This document shows, one piece after another, positions 7,966-16,083 of a DNA stretch of 43,904 nucleotides. The stretch comes from Falsiroseomonas oryzae (GTDB lineage Bacteria; Pseudomonadota; Alphaproteobacteria; Acetobacterales; Acetobacteraceae), in the NCBI RefSeq assembly GCF_027856955.1, contig NZ_JAPSMD010000012.1, positions 1 through 43,904 of the forward strand, read 5' to 3'. Under the pieces are notes generated by a model. It saw nothing but the letters and a program-made list of their open reading frames with translations, searched no databases and was not told the DNA's origin. The translations under genes were made by a program, and so were the position numbers. How positions within the stretch are numbered: the stretch's first letter is position 1; each line of letters starts with the position of its first letter.

Positions 7966-8696
7966 CGCGCTGGGCGACGGCGCTGCTGCTGGCTGCGTCC
8001 TGGTCCACCGCGACGGCGGCGGAGCCGCTGCGCCCGCCCGGCATCGGCACCGCCGATCCCCGGCAGGCCGTGGATGTGCGGGAGGCGCCGTGGCATGCGC
8101 TCGGTCGCGTTCAGCGCGGCGGCAGCCTCTGCACCGGCGCGCTGGTGGCGCCGCGCACCGTGCTGACGGCGGCGCATTGCCTGGTCGGGCGGAACACGCG
8201 TGGCCTGGTGGAGCCGGAGGCCGTTCACTTCCTGCTCGGCTACCACATGGGGCGCTGGCGCGCCGAGGCGCGCGTCATCCGCTTCGTCGTCGGGCCGGGC
8301 TTCGACCCTGCACGGCGCCGGCCCGGGCCGGAGTGGGCGGATTGGGCCCTGCTGACCCTGGACCGCCCCCTGGCCACGCCGGACCAGGTGCTGCCTCTGA
8401 TGGCGAAGGCGCCCGCCCCGCGCAGCGCGCTGATGATCGCCGGGTATCAGCAGGACCGCCGGGAGGTCCTTCTCGCCGATACGGGCTGCCGGCTCGTCGG
8501 TGTCGCGGAGGTCGCGCCCGGCCGGCAGATGCTGGTGCATGACTGCGCCGCGACGCGCGGCGCCTCCGGCGCACCGGTGCTGGCGCGCGGGCCGGATGGC
8601 CAGGGCTGGGCCGTCGCCGGGCTGCTGGTCAGCGTCGCGCGCGACATGGCACTCGGCTTCGCGGTGCCGGCCGCCGCGCTGCCGGCGCCGGAGTAG
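7962..8696 (+). CDS. Exported trypsin-like serine protease
   Basis: A 244-aa protein with an N-terminal signal peptide (cleavage probably after TATAA, about residue 20). The S1-family triad is visible: His72 in TAAHC, Asp127 in DWALLTL and Ser202 in ATRGASGAPV. The last motif is GASGAP rather than GDSGGP, as in many bacterial glutamyl-endopeptidase/V8-like S1 members. It should act in the periplasm or outside the cell. The start lies in an ATGA overlap with the sirtuin stop. Confidence 0.85.
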   Translation: MTRWATALLLAASWSTATAAEPLRPPGIGTADPRQAVDVREAPWHALGRVQRGGSLCTGALVAPRTVLTAAHCLVGRNTRGLVEPEAVHFLLGYHMGRWRAEARVIRFVVGPGFDPARRRPGPEWADWALLTLDRPLATPDQVLPLMAKAPAPRSALMIAGYQQDRREVLLADTGCRLVGVAEVAPGRQMLVHDCAATRGASGAPVLARGPDGQGWAVAGLLVSVARDMALGFAVPAAALPAPE

Positions 8697-8697
8697 C

Positions 8698-9093
8698 CTA
8701 TCCCTGGCCTTCCAGCCGGTCGATGTCGTCGTCCGAGAAGCCGAAATGGTGGGCGATCTCGTGAATCAGCACATTGCGCACCAGGCGGAACAGGTCCTCC
8801 CCGGTCTCCACCCATTCCAGCAGGATCGGCTCGCGGTACAGCGTGATGGTGTCGGGCTCCATCGGCGCGTCGAAGACGCTCTTCTCGGTCATCGGCGTGC
8901 CGCGGTAGAGCCCGGTCAGCGCCCAGGGGCTCTCCATGCCGAGCTCGGCCGCCGTCTCCTCGTCGGCGACCTCCTCGACCACGATGGCCGCGCCGCGCAC
9001 CAGGTCGCGAAGCTCCTTGGGGATGGCGGCGAAGGCCTGCTCGGCCATCTCCACGATGTCCTCGAGGGTGGGGGGGTGGTGGAAGCGCGACAT
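8698..9093 (-). CDS. Small zincin-type metallopeptidase-like protein
   Basis: A 131-aa cytoplasmic protein of the short zincin-like family (formerly DUF1025). The active-site motif [11 protein letters not shown] provides HExxH, a Gly and a third ligand candidate (Asp). Only the minimal metalloprotease fold is present and the physiological substrate is unknown for this family. It is convergent with the serine protease gene, with one base between the stop codons. The N-terminus [18 protein letters not shown] is typical of the family start. Confidence 0.87.
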   Translation of the reverse strand: MSRFHHPPTLEDIVEMAEQAFAAIPKELRDLVRGAAIVVEEVADEETAAELGMESPWALTGLYRGTPMTEKSVFDAPMEPDTITLYREPILLEWVETGEDLFRLVRNVLIHEIAHHFGFSDDDIDRLEGQG

Positions 9094-9142
9094 GGCGCAT
9101 CCACCTCAGCCTCATCCATCCCGTCAAGCCGGAGTCCCCGCC

Positions 9143-9430
9143 ATGGTCGATAAACTCGATGCCGCAGCCCGCGCCGCCCTGCCATCCACCCTGCCGAGAT
9201 GGGAGGTCATGGAGGGGCGCGACGCGATCCGGCGGCAATTCCGCTTCAAGGACTTCTCCGAAGCCTGGGCCTTCATGTCGCGTGTCGCGCTGCTGGCCGA
9301 GGCGCAGGACCACCACCCCGAATGGTCGAATGTCTGGAACCGGGTGGACATCGTGCTGAGCACGCATGACGCCGGCGGCCTGTCTGAGCGGGACGTGAAG
9401 CTGGCCCGGGCGATCGACGCGCTGCTCTGA
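9143..9430 (+). CDS. phhB: 4a-hydroxytetrahydrobiopterin dehydratase (pterin carbinolamine dehydratase)
   Basis: A 95-aa protein of the PCD/DCoH family, which dehydrates 4a-hydroxytetrahydropterin to regenerate the pterin cofactor of aromatic amino acid hydroxylases. The family signature is present: [19 protein letters not shown] followed by a His (STHDAGG) and a later Asp (ERDVKLA). The start at 9143 has GGAG upstream (GGAGTCCCCGCC). No phenylalanine hydroxylase gene is visible in the window, so the partner must lie elsewhere or the protein has another role. Confidence 0.9.
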   Translation: MVDKLDAAARAALPSTLPRWEVMEGRDAIRRQFRFKDFSEAWAFMSRVALLAEAQDHHPEWSNVWNRVDIVLSTHDAGGLSERDVKLARAIDALL

Positions 9431-9436
9431 GGTGGT

Positions 9437-9886
9437 TCAGGACCGGTCGGCCGGGATCACGCTGATCGTCCCGTCGGCCTCCAGGACCGCCCAGCGGATC
9501 TGCTCGAGCCTTGCAATGCCCTGGCGCTCCCGCGCGGCCTGCAGTACGTCCTCGATGTCGAGCCGGGCGCGCCGCAGCCGGTCCTCCAGGGGCCGGCCAT
9601 CGGCCACGAGTATCGTCGGCACGCCGTCCAGCAGGCGTCCCGCGGTGGCCGAGCGCTGCTTGAGCAGCGACATCCCGACATCCATCAGCAGCAGCGTGAC
9701 CACCACGACGACGGCGTTGACCATTGAGAAGTCGTTGCCGAGCAACGCCTGCTGCGTCGCCTCGCCGATCACCAGCAGCAGGACGAGGTCGAAGGGCGTC
9801 GTCTCGCGCAGGCTGCGACGGCCGGTCAGCCGGAACAGCGCCAGCAGGATGGCGTAGAGCGCGACGGCACGCAGCACGCTTTCCAT
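9437..9886 (-). CDS. DUF421 (YetF-like) membrane protein
   Basis: A 149-aa protein with three N-terminal membrane helices (to ~residue 70; motifs LFRLTGRRSL and TPFDLVLLLVIGEATQQALLG) followed by a cytoplasmic DUF421 domain (LLDGVPTILVADGRPLEDRLRRARLDIEDVL). The family is widespread and its biochemical role is not established. It sits one base downstream of the next gene upstream on the same strand, so the two are almost certainly cotranscribed and perhaps form a complex. Confidence 0.85.
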   Translation of the reverse strand: MESVLRAVALYAILLALFRLTGRRSLRETTPFDLVLLLVIGEATQQALLGNDFSMVNAVVVVVTLLLMDVGMSLLKQRSATAGRLLDGVPTILVADGRPLEDRLRRARLDIEDVLQAARERQGIARLEQIRWAVLEADGTISVIPADRS

Positions 9887-9887
9887 G

Positions 9888-10379
9888 TCACGGCCAGACG
9901 AGGACGGGCAGGTCGAGCGACTGCCCGTCCGCGACGATCCGCAGGCGGCGCGGCCCTGGCGCACCGATCGGCTCGGCATGCAACGCGATGCGCGCGACGC
10001 CATCGGCATCGCGGCCGAAGCGCAGCACCAGGCCTGCCCCTGCCGTCCCCGTGGAGAGTGGCGGCGGCGTCGTGTCGTGCAGGCGCCAGAGGCGCGGGAA
10101 GTCCCCGGCCAGGCGCACATCAGCGTCCCCGCCGCGGGACGGGAGGTCCAGTCGGATCGGGTCGGTCCGACCCAGCCGCTGCATGCGCGCCCAGCTCGCC
10201 TGGACATCGCCGATTTGGCGATCCTGGTCGGCGAAGGGGCCGCCGCCGCCGAACAGGCCGAGGCAGGCGGCGACGACCAGCGCGGCCATCGCCAGCCAGG
10301 CGACGCGCTGCAGTCGCCAGACGTGTCTCTGGAAGGCGATGTCCCGGTCGATCCGCGCGATCTCCGCCGGCTCCGCCAT
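9888..10379 (-). CDS. Membrane-anchored protein of unknown function, partner of the DUF421 gene
   Basis: A 163-aa protein with a short cytoplasmic N-terminus, one membrane helix (about residues 27-47, VAWLAMAALVVAACLGLF) and an extracytoplasmic domain of ~115 residues rich in beta-type sequence (DPIRLDLP, LVLRFGRDADG, LRIVADGQSLDLPVLVW). I do not recognise a family. The ATG at 10379 is preferred over upstream codons because it gives a normal start MAEPAEIARIDRD. It is followed after one base by the DUF421 gene and is divergent from the LivJ-like gene. Confidence 0.68.
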   Translation of the reverse strand: MAEPAEIARIDRDIAFQRHVWRLQRVAWLAMAALVVAACLGLFGGGGPFADQDRQIGDVQASWARMQRLGRTDPIRLDLPSRGGDADVRLAGDFPRLWRLHDTTPPPLSTGTAGAGLVLRFGRDADGVARIALHAEPIGAPGPRRLRIVADGQSLDLPVLVWP

Positions 10380-10426
10380 GTCGAGCCCTGCTTCCGGTCC
10401 GGCACCGCAACGCGGCTGGGCGCGCA

Positions 10427-10514
10427 CTGTTCCCGCCCGGCGCGAGGCCAGCGGGCTGTTCCCAGCCGGGGCGATCGCAGGCTAGCCTCCTGCCCAGCGG
10501 CGCCGGAGGCGCCG
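10427..10514 (+). promoter_or_regulatory. Direct repeats and a 5' UTR hairpin upstream of the LivJ-like gene
   Basis: Two near-identical 14-mers, CTGTTCCCGCCCGG (10427-10440) and CTGTTCCCAGCCGG (10456-10469), lie 29 bases apart in the divergent gap and could be operator half-sites. A 7-bp hairpin with a GGA loop (10498-10514) follows just ahead of the AGGGAG Shine-Dalgarno. The repeats are seen; a regulatory role is inference. Confidence 0.3.
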
Positions 10515-10533
10515 GCAGCAAGGGAGATGAGGC

Positions 10534-11655
10534 ATGCTGAAGCGCAGGACAGTGATGCTGGGGACGCTGGGCGCACCGGCCGTCCTGGCGGGCGGCCGCG
10601 GGGCCCTCGCCCAGGCCGGCGGGCCGATCCGTATCGCCACGGCGGGCCCGATGACCGGTCAGTACGCGGTGTTCGGCTCCCAGATGCGCGCCGGGGCGGA
10701 GATGGCGGTGGCGGACCTGAACGGCGCTGGCGGCGTGCTGGGCCGGCAACTCGCACTCGAGATCGGCGACGATGCCTGCGACCCGCGTCAGGCCGTCAGC
10801 GTGGCGAACCAGCTGTCCGGACGGCGTGTGGCGCTGGTGGCCGGGCATTTCTGCTCCTCCTCCTCCATCCCGGCGCGCGACGTCTACGCCGAGGAGGGCG
10901 TGCTGCAGATCAGCCCAGCTTCCACCAACCCCCGCTTCACCGACGAGGGCAAGTGGAACACCTTCCGCGTCTGCGGCCGTGACGACCAGCAGGGCCAGGT
11001 GGCGGGCCGCTACATCGCGCAGAACATGCGCGACCGGCGCATCGCCATCCTGCACGACAACACCGCTTATGGCCGCGGCCTGGCGGAAGAGACGAAGAAG
11101 GCGCTGAACGGCGCCGGCGTGCAGGAGACGCTGTTCAGCGCTTATACGCCCGGCGAGCGCGACTATTCCGCCGTGGTCTCCCGCCTGCAGCAGGCGAACA
11201 TCCAGGTCATCTATCTCGGCGGCTACCACACCGAGGGTGCCTTGATCCTGCGCCAGGCGAAGGAGCGCGGGATGAACGTGACGCTGATCGGCGGCGACGC
11301 GCTGGTGACCAACGAGTTCTGGCAGATCAGCGGCCCGGCGGGCGAAGGCACGCTGATGACCTTCAGCTCCGACCCGCGCAAGCGCCCGACCGCGGCGCAG
11401 GTGGTGCAGCGCTTCCGCGCCCGCAACATCGATCCCGAGGGGTATGTCCTCTACACCTACGCCGCGATCCAGATCTGGGCGACCGCGGCGGCGCGCAGCA
11501 ACGGCGTGGACCCGCGGCGCATCGCGGCGCTGCTGAAGTCCGGCGGGCCGTGGCAGACCGTGCTCGGCGACATCTCCTTCACGGACAAGGGCGACGTGAC
11601 GGTGCCGGACTACGTCTTCTACGTCTGGCGGAACGGCAGCTACGCCGAGATGTGA
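10534..11655 (+). CDS. ABC transporter substrate-binding protein, branched-chain amino acid (LivJ/Peripla_BP_6) family
   Basis: A 373-aa periplasmic binding protein. The N-terminus MLKRRTVMLGTLGAPAVLAGG with cleavage near ALA-QA resembles a Tat or Sec signal. The mature part has the family features GPMTGQYAVFGSQMRAGAEMA, GGVLGRQLALEIGDD and VALVAGHFCSSSSIPA. No permease or ATPase genes lie alongside, so it is an orphan receptor that must use a Liv-type ABC system encoded elsewhere. AGGGAG lies nine bases upstream of the ATG, and a strong hairpin directly follows the stop. Confidence 0.9.
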   Translation: MLKRRTVMLGTLGAPAVLAGGRGALAQAGGPIRIATAGPMTGQYAVFGSQMRAGAEMAVADLNGAGGVLGRQLALEIGDDACDPRQAVSVANQLSGRRVALVAGHFCSSSSIPARDVYAEEGVLQISPASTNPRFTDEGKWNTFRVCGRDDQQGQVAGRYIAQNMRDRRIAILHDNTAYGRGLAEETKKALNGAGVQETLFSAYTPGERDYSAVVSRLQQANIQVIYLGGYHTEGALILRQAKERGMNVTLIGGDALVTNEFWQISGPAGEGTLMTFSSDPRKRPTAAQVVQRFRARNIDPEGYVLYTYAAIQIWATAAARSNGVDPRRIAALLKSGGPWQTVLGDISFTDKGDVTVPDYVFYVWRNGSYAEM

Positions 11656-11660
11656 CGGGT

Positions 11661-11698
11661 CGCGCCGCCGCCCGGTTCCTTGGCAGGGCGGCGGCGCG
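11661..11698. terminator. Strong GC-rich hairpin between convergent genes
   Basis: A perfect 13-bp inverted repeat (CGCGCCGCCGCCC at 11661-11673 with its complement at 11686-11698) with a 12-base loop starts 5 bases after the LivJ-like stop and 32 bases before the LysE stop on the other strand. It has no T-tract, as is common for terminators in high-GC genomes, and could serve both directions. Confidence 0.7.
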
Positions 11699-11730
11699 GC
11701 ATCCCCGGGTTGGCCGAGGGCCGCGCCGGT

Positions 11731-12342
11731 TCAGGCGCCGGCCCTCGCCAGCATCAGGCCGGCCTGGCCAGCCAAAGGCCAGAGCATGCCGAGCGCGAGC
11801 GCCGCGAGCGCCGCGCCGGCCGCCATGCAACTGGCGCGGTGATTCGCCAGCAGCAGGCGGCGTGCCGGCGGGCGGCTGAACACGCAAGCGACCAGGGTGC
11901 ACCAGGCCAGCGCCTGGGCGGGAACCACCAGCACCGCCACCGCGGCCGCGGGGCTCCGACCGAACGGACCGACGAACTGCGCCAGCAGATAGGCAGCCGT
12001 GATCGGATTCGTCGCTGCCGTCGCGCAGCCCGCGACCATGGCCAGGATCGCGATGCGGCGCGAGGCCCTGTCCTGCTGCCGGTCGGGTTCGCCCGGGCGA
12101 GGCCGTGGCACGACTGCGATGCGCAGCGCGATCAGCAGCAGCATCCCGCCACCCACGGCGCGGCCGGCCTGCGCCAGGGCGGTGTCGCCCGGCAGGCCGG
12201 CGAGCAGGCCGCCCATGACCGTCAGCGTGCCGATCGCCAGCATGTTCGGTCCCGGCACCGCATTCACGGCGAGGTAGCCGAGCGAGAACTTGCCCAGCGG
12301 CAGCGCCCATGCGGCGACGCTCAGCGCGACCTCGCCCTTCAT
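11731..12342 (-). CDS. LysE/RhtB-family amino acid exporter
   Basis: A 203-aa membrane protein with the LysE-family N-terminal signature GYLAVNAVPGPNML and five to six hydrophobic segments. Members export amino acids or their analogues across the inner membrane; the substrate cannot be assigned. The middle cytoplasmic loop (RPRPGEPDRQQDRASRR) is charged. It ends near the shared terminator hairpin at 11661-11698. Confidence 0.85.
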   Translation of the reverse strand: MKGEVALSVAAWALPLGKFSLGYLAVNAVPGPNMLAIGTLTVMGGLLAGLPGDTALAQAGRAVGGGMLLLIALRIAVVPRPRPGEPDRQQDRASRRIAILAMVAGCATAATNPITAAYLLAQFVGPFGRSPAAAVAVLVVPAQALAWCTLVACVFSRPPARRLLLANHRASCMAAGAALAALALGMLWPLAGQAGLMLARAGA

Positions 12343-12475
12343 CGCACGGTTTCCTGACGCAGCGTACCGGCGAGCGGCGCGGCAGCCGGCATGTCGGCGC
12401 GCCCGCCCTCAGGCGCGACTCCGCGGCACGCCCTGAGGTCCGCGGTCCGCATCCGGCCGCAACCCAGGGGCCGGC

Positions 12476-12661
12476 TCATCGGCGCAGCGGATGATGCCCG
12501 GCGGCGCCACCGAAGACGCGCCCGACCAGCCAGGCAGCCGCCCGCCGGAGCGATAGGCCGAGCAGCCTCCAGCCATAGGCACGGCTCAGGCGCTCGACTT
12601 CCTGCCAATCGCCGGCGGAGGCGGCGCGATGCATGCTGCGGGCATAGGATTCCGGCGTCAT
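12476..12661 (-). CDS. Small hypothetical protein coupled to a hydrolase-fold gene
   Basis: A 61-aa protein, MTPESYARSMHRAASAGDWQ then a basic helix and LGLSLRRAAAWLVGRVFGG. The ATG overlaps the stop of the upstream gene by 4 bases, which supports translation. It looks like two amphipathic helices; no family is recognised. Confidence 0.5.
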   Translation of the reverse strand: MTPESYARSMHRAASAGDWQEVERLSRAYGWRLLGLSLRRAAAWLVGRVFGGAAGHHPLRR

Positions 12662-13401
12662 CGTGCGGCACTCCGTTGGCCGGCGAGAAGCCGGGCTTCG
12701 AACCAGTCCGCGACCGCCTCGGCAGCGGCGAGGGTTGCGTCCAGATCGGCACGTGCGCGCAGGCGTCCCGGACCAGCCGGGTCCGGAAGTACCGGTCCGG
12801 GAGAGGGCCAGATTGCGCCGGGCGCGTCCCAGCCATGCCCGGCGCCCTGCAGCATCCGGATCTCGATCGCGGCGGGGGCGAGGTGTTCGTCGCAGCCCTG
12901 CGCCGAGTCGCTGCCCTGGACCACCAGCACGGCCGGTGCGGCTGTCGCGGGCAGTCCATGGCAGCCGGGATAGAGCGCGACCGTCGGCTGCGCGTCCGCG
13001 CCTGCGAGCGCCGCCCGGCCGCCGAGGCCGAAGCCGAGCAGGCCGATGCGCGCCGGATCGAAGCCGTTGGCGCGCGCCCAAGCGAGTGCGGGGCCGATCG
13101 CGTCGGGCGAGGCAGCCGGCTCGATGGCGGAGGCCGGGGTGTCGAGGTCCTCGCCGAGTCCGAGCACCAGGCTCGCGATGCCGCGCGCCAGCAGCGAGCC
13201 GACATAGGGCTCCGACCGTCCATCCTCCCCGAGCGCGTCGGGCAGCATGATCACGAGCGGTGCCGCGACGGTGTCCGGCGGCTGGATGAAGCGGGCGAGC
13301 CCGGCCGGCTCCGGCAGCCGGGGCAGTTCGGCCGCCGTCTCGGCCGCGGCTGGCGCGCCGCAGAGCAGCAGCAGCAGCGGAAGGACCCTGGACTGTGGCA
13401 C
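12658..13401 (-). CDS. Exported dienelactone-hydrolase-fold protein with Gly at the nucleophile position
   Basis: A 247-aa secreted alpha/beta-hydrolase-like protein. The GTG start at 13401 has AGGAGG eight bases upstream and gives a clean signal peptide (MPQSRVLPLLLLLCGAPAAA, cleavage near residue 20). The nucleophile elbow reads LLGFGLGG (residues 121-128); dienelactone hydrolases have Cys and other hydrolases Ser where this protein has Gly125. Candidate acid Asp165 (VQGSDS) and His189 (GAGHGWD) are kept. The change would abolish normal hydrolase chemistry unless another residue substitutes. A sequencing error is unlikely to be the cause because the frame is intact on both sides. Confidence 0.8.
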   Translation of the reverse strand: MPQSRVLPLLLLLCGAPAAAETAAELPRLPEPAGLARFIQPPDTVAAPLVIMLPDALGEDGRSEPYVGSLLARGIASLVLGLGEDLDTPASAIEPAASPDAIGPALAWARANGFDPARIGLLGFGLGGRAALAGADAQPTVALYPGCHGLPATAAPAVLVVQGSDSAQGCDEHLAPAAIEIRMLQGAGHGWDAPGAIWPSPGPVLPDPAGPGRLRARADLDATLAAAEAVADWFEARLLAGQRSAAR

Positions 13402-13505
13402 CGTCGTGGCCTCCTGCACCGGACGGGTGCAGGAGAGCAGCGGGGCGGGATTCAGGTCCCGAAGCGCGCCCGAAACTTCTCCGAAAGCGCGCCGCGCGGG
13501 GCGTG

Positions 13506-14459
13506 CTAGTCGAGCCGCATCCCGGCTTCGCGGACCACGCGGCTCCATCGCGCGTCGTTCGCGGCGATGAAGGCAGCGGCCTCGCCCTCCGGCGGATCGA
13601 TGCCCCAGCCGGCCAGGCGCTGGCGCGCCGCATCCGCGGCCACCGCTCCGCGCGCCAGCGCCGCCCAGTCGGCCATCGCCGCCTCCGGCGTGCCGCGCGG
13701 GGCAAACAGGATGTTGGCGATGCGCACCTCGAAGCCGGGAACGCCGGCCTCGATGACGGTCGGCACCTCCGGCAGCAGCGCGTGCCGGGCCGCCCCGGAC
13801 ACCGCGATCGCCCGCAGCCGGCCCGACCGCACGAGGTCCGGACCGCCGCCGATCGCCAGGAAGCCGGCGGCGACCTGGCCCGAGACGAGCGCCGTCAGCG
13901 CCTCCGCGTTGCCGCGCTGCGGAACGTGTTCCAAGGCCCCCGGCGGCAGGCCGGCGAGTTGCCGCAGGTGCTCCATCGCCAGGTGACCGGGCGAGCCGAT
14001 GCCGCCGGAGGCATAGAAGGCAGGGTTGCGCCGCGCGCCGTCGAGGAAGGCCTGCAGCGTCGTCGCCGGCTGCGACGGATGCACCAGCAGCACCAGGGCG
14101 AAGCTGCCGAGATTGGCCACGGGCACGAGATCGCGCCGTGGGTCGAAGCCGACGTCGCGATACAGATGCGGGTTCACGGTCAGCGCGGTGTCGAGCGCGG
14201 CGAGCACCGTCCGGCCATCCGGCCGGGCGCGCGCGACGGCGGCGGAACCGATATTGCCGCCCGCGCCCGGGCGGTTCTCGACCACCACGGTGCCGCGCCC
14301 TTCGCGCATGGCGTGCTCCGCGAGCAGCCGGGCCGTTCCGTCGAGCGCGCCGCCGGGCGGGAAGTTCACGACGATGCGCAGCGCGTCGGACTGCGCCCGC
14401 ACCGGGGCGGACGCGACCAGGCCGGCCGCGGCGAGGCCAAATCGGCGGCGAGTGGTCAT
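13506..14459 (-). CDS. Tripartite tricarboxylate transporter substrate-binding protein (TctC/Bug family)
   Basis: A 317-aa periplasmic binding protein with an N-terminal signal (MTTRRRFGLAAAGLVASAPVRAQ). Bug-family features are clear: IVVNFPPGGALDGTARLLAE, VVVENRPGAGGNIGSAAVA and the C-terminal ANDARWSRVVREAGMRL. No TctA/TctB membrane genes are adjacent, as is usual for the many orphan Bug receptors of this group. It is divergent from the sulfatase gene with a 45-base gap, which hints that its ligand may be related to the sulfatase substrate or product. An ATG nine bases further upstream (14468) is an alternative start. Confidence 0.9.
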   Translation of the reverse strand: MTTRRRFGLAAAGLVASAPVRAQSDALRIVVNFPPGGALDGTARLLAEHAMREGRGTVVVENRPGAGGNIGSAAVARARPDGRTVLAALDTALTVNPHLYRDVGFDPRRDLVPVANLGSFALVLLVHPSQPATTLQAFLDGARRNPAFYASGGIGSPGHLAMEHLRQLAGLPPGALEHVPQRGNAEALTALVSGQVAAGFLAIGGGPDLVRSGRLRAIAVSGAARHALLPEVPTVIEAGVPGFEVRIANILFAPRGTPEAAMADWAALARGAVAADAARQRLAGWGIDPPEGEAAAFIAANDARWSRVVREAGMRLD

Positions 14460-14504
14460 CCGGCGCATCCCCTGGCAGTTTCCTGCGCGGGAGGATGCCG
14501 GGAC

Positions 14505-16070
14505 ATGTCCACGATCCGCAACGTGCTCTTCATCATGTGCGACCAGCTGCGCTGGGACCACATGGGCTGCGCCGGGCATCCCTATCTCCGCACGCCGAAC
14601 CTGGACGCGCTGGCCGCGCGTGGCGTGCGCTTCACCCAGGCTTATGTCCAGTCCGGCATCTGCGGCCCGTCGCGCATGAGCTACTACACCGGCCGCTACG
14701 TCGCCTCGCACGGCGCCACGCACAACCGCGTGCCGCTCTCAATCGGCGAGGTGACGCTCGGCTGGCACCTGCGCGAGGCCGGCCGCACCCTGGCGCTGGC
14801 CGGGAAGACGCATGTGCTGCCCGATGCGCGCGGCATGAAGCGGCTGCAGATCGACGGGCAGCACGACCTGAAGGCGCTGCTGGACGAGGGCTGGTTCACC
14901 CTGGTGGACCGCCATGACGGCCACCACGCCGAGCCGGACAGCGCCTACGCGCATTGGCTGCGCGCCCAGGGCTACGACAGCAAGGACCCCTGGACCGACT
15001 ACGTGATCGCGGTGGAGGACGAGCAGGGCCGCGTGCTGAACGGCTGGAAGATGCGCAACGCGCGCCTGCCGGCGCGGGTGCAGGAACGGCACAGCGAGAC
15101 CGCCTACACCACCGATGTCGCGCTGGACTTCATGCGCCGCCAGGGCGGCGCGCCCTGGGTGCTGCACCTGTCCTACGTGAAGCCGCACTGGCCCTACATC
15201 GCGCCTGCCCCCTGGCACGCGATGTATTCCGAGAACGAGTGCCTGCCCGTCTCGCGCCACCCGGATGAGCGCGGCGACGCGGCGCATCCCGTGCTGCGCG
15301 CCTGGCAGGACGAGGAAGTGTCGCGCAGCTTCCAGGACGATGCCTGCATCCGCACCGTGCGCCCGGCCTATCAGGGGCTGATCTCGCAGCTGGACCACCA
15401 TCTCGGCCGCGTGTGGGAGGAGATGGAGCGGCTCGGCCGCTGGAAGGACACGCTGGTGGTCTTCTGCTCCGACCACGGCGACTATCTCGGCGACCATTGG
15501 CTCGGCGAGAAGGAGTTGTTCCACGACTGCGTCCAGCGCATCCCCTTCCTGCTCTACGATCCCGCGCCCGAGGCCGACGCCACGCGCGGCACGGCGGATG
15601 ACCGCTTCGTCGAGGCGATCGACGTGGTGCCGACCATCCTGGACGCGCTGGCGCTCGATCCCGCGTTGCACGTCGTGGAAGGTCGGTCGCTGCTCGGGCT
15701 GACGCGGGGCGGTGCCGCGTCCTGGCGCGACGCGGTGTTCAGCGAGCTGGACTGGACCTTCCGCGGAGCGCGGCGGCGGCTCGGTCACCCGGCCGGGCAG
15801 CACCACGCCTGGATGGTGCGCGATGCACGCTGGAAATACGTCCACTGGAGCAGCGGCTACCGCCCGCAGCTGTTCGACCTCGCGGCCGATCCGCGCGAGT
15901 TCCACGACCTCGGTGCCGACGCCGCGCTGGACGGCGTGCGGGAGGCGATGCGGGAAAGACTGCTCGCCTGGTTCTGCGGCCTGAAGCGCCGCACGACGCT
16001 CACCTGGGCCGAAGCCGAGTTCCGCACCGACCGCCACAAGGCCGCCGGCGTGTTCTACGGCGAGTGGTAG
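14505..16070 (+). CDS. Sulfatase / phosphonate monoester hydrolase-family enzyme
   Basis: A 521-aa alkaline-phosphatase-superfamily hydrolase. The formylglycine motif is CGPSR (Cys53 to Arg57, in GICGPSRMSYYTGRY), the metal site has Asp13 (MCDQLRWDH) and the later VVFCSDHGDYLGDHW block. The Cys must be oxidised to formylglycine for activity. Lack of a signal peptide and the overall layout resemble the cytoplasmic phosphonate monoester hydrolase/choline-sulfatase-like group; the substrate (sulfate or phosphonate ester) is open. GGGAGG lies 10 bases upstream of the ATG. It is divergent from a Bug receptor. Confidence 0.9.
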   Translation: MSTIRNVLFIMCDQLRWDHMGCAGHPYLRTPNLDALAARGVRFTQAYVQSGICGPSRMSYYTGRYVASHGATHNRVPLSIGEVTLGWHLREAGRTLALAGKTHVLPDARGMKRLQIDGQHDLKALLDEGWFTLVDRHDGHHAEPDSAYAHWLRAQGYDSKDPWTDYVIAVEDEQGRVLNGWKMRNARLPARVQERHSETAYTTDVALDFMRRQGGAPWVLHLSYVKPHWPYIAPAPWHAMYSENECLPVSRHPDERGDAAHPVLRAWQDEEVSRSFQDDACIRTVRPAYQGLISQLDHHLGRVWEEMERLGRWKDTLVVFCSDHGDYLGDHWLGEKELFHDCVQRIPFLLYDPAPEADATRGTADDRFVEAIDVVPTILDALALDPALHVVEGRSLLGLTRGGAASWRDAVFSELDWTFRGARRRLGHPAGQHHAWMVRDARWKYVHWSSGYRPQLFDLAADPREFHDLGADAALDGVREAMRERLLAWFCGLKRRTTLTWAEAEFRTDRHKAAGVFYGEW

Positions 16071-16083
16071 CGCCGGGGCGGGA

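Noticed and set aside
6582-8696. A 704-codon plus-strand frame that spans the oxygenase, sirtuin and protease genes
   Set aside because: Only its last 244 codons (7962-8696) make a recognisable protein; the rest is out of frame with the two real genes.
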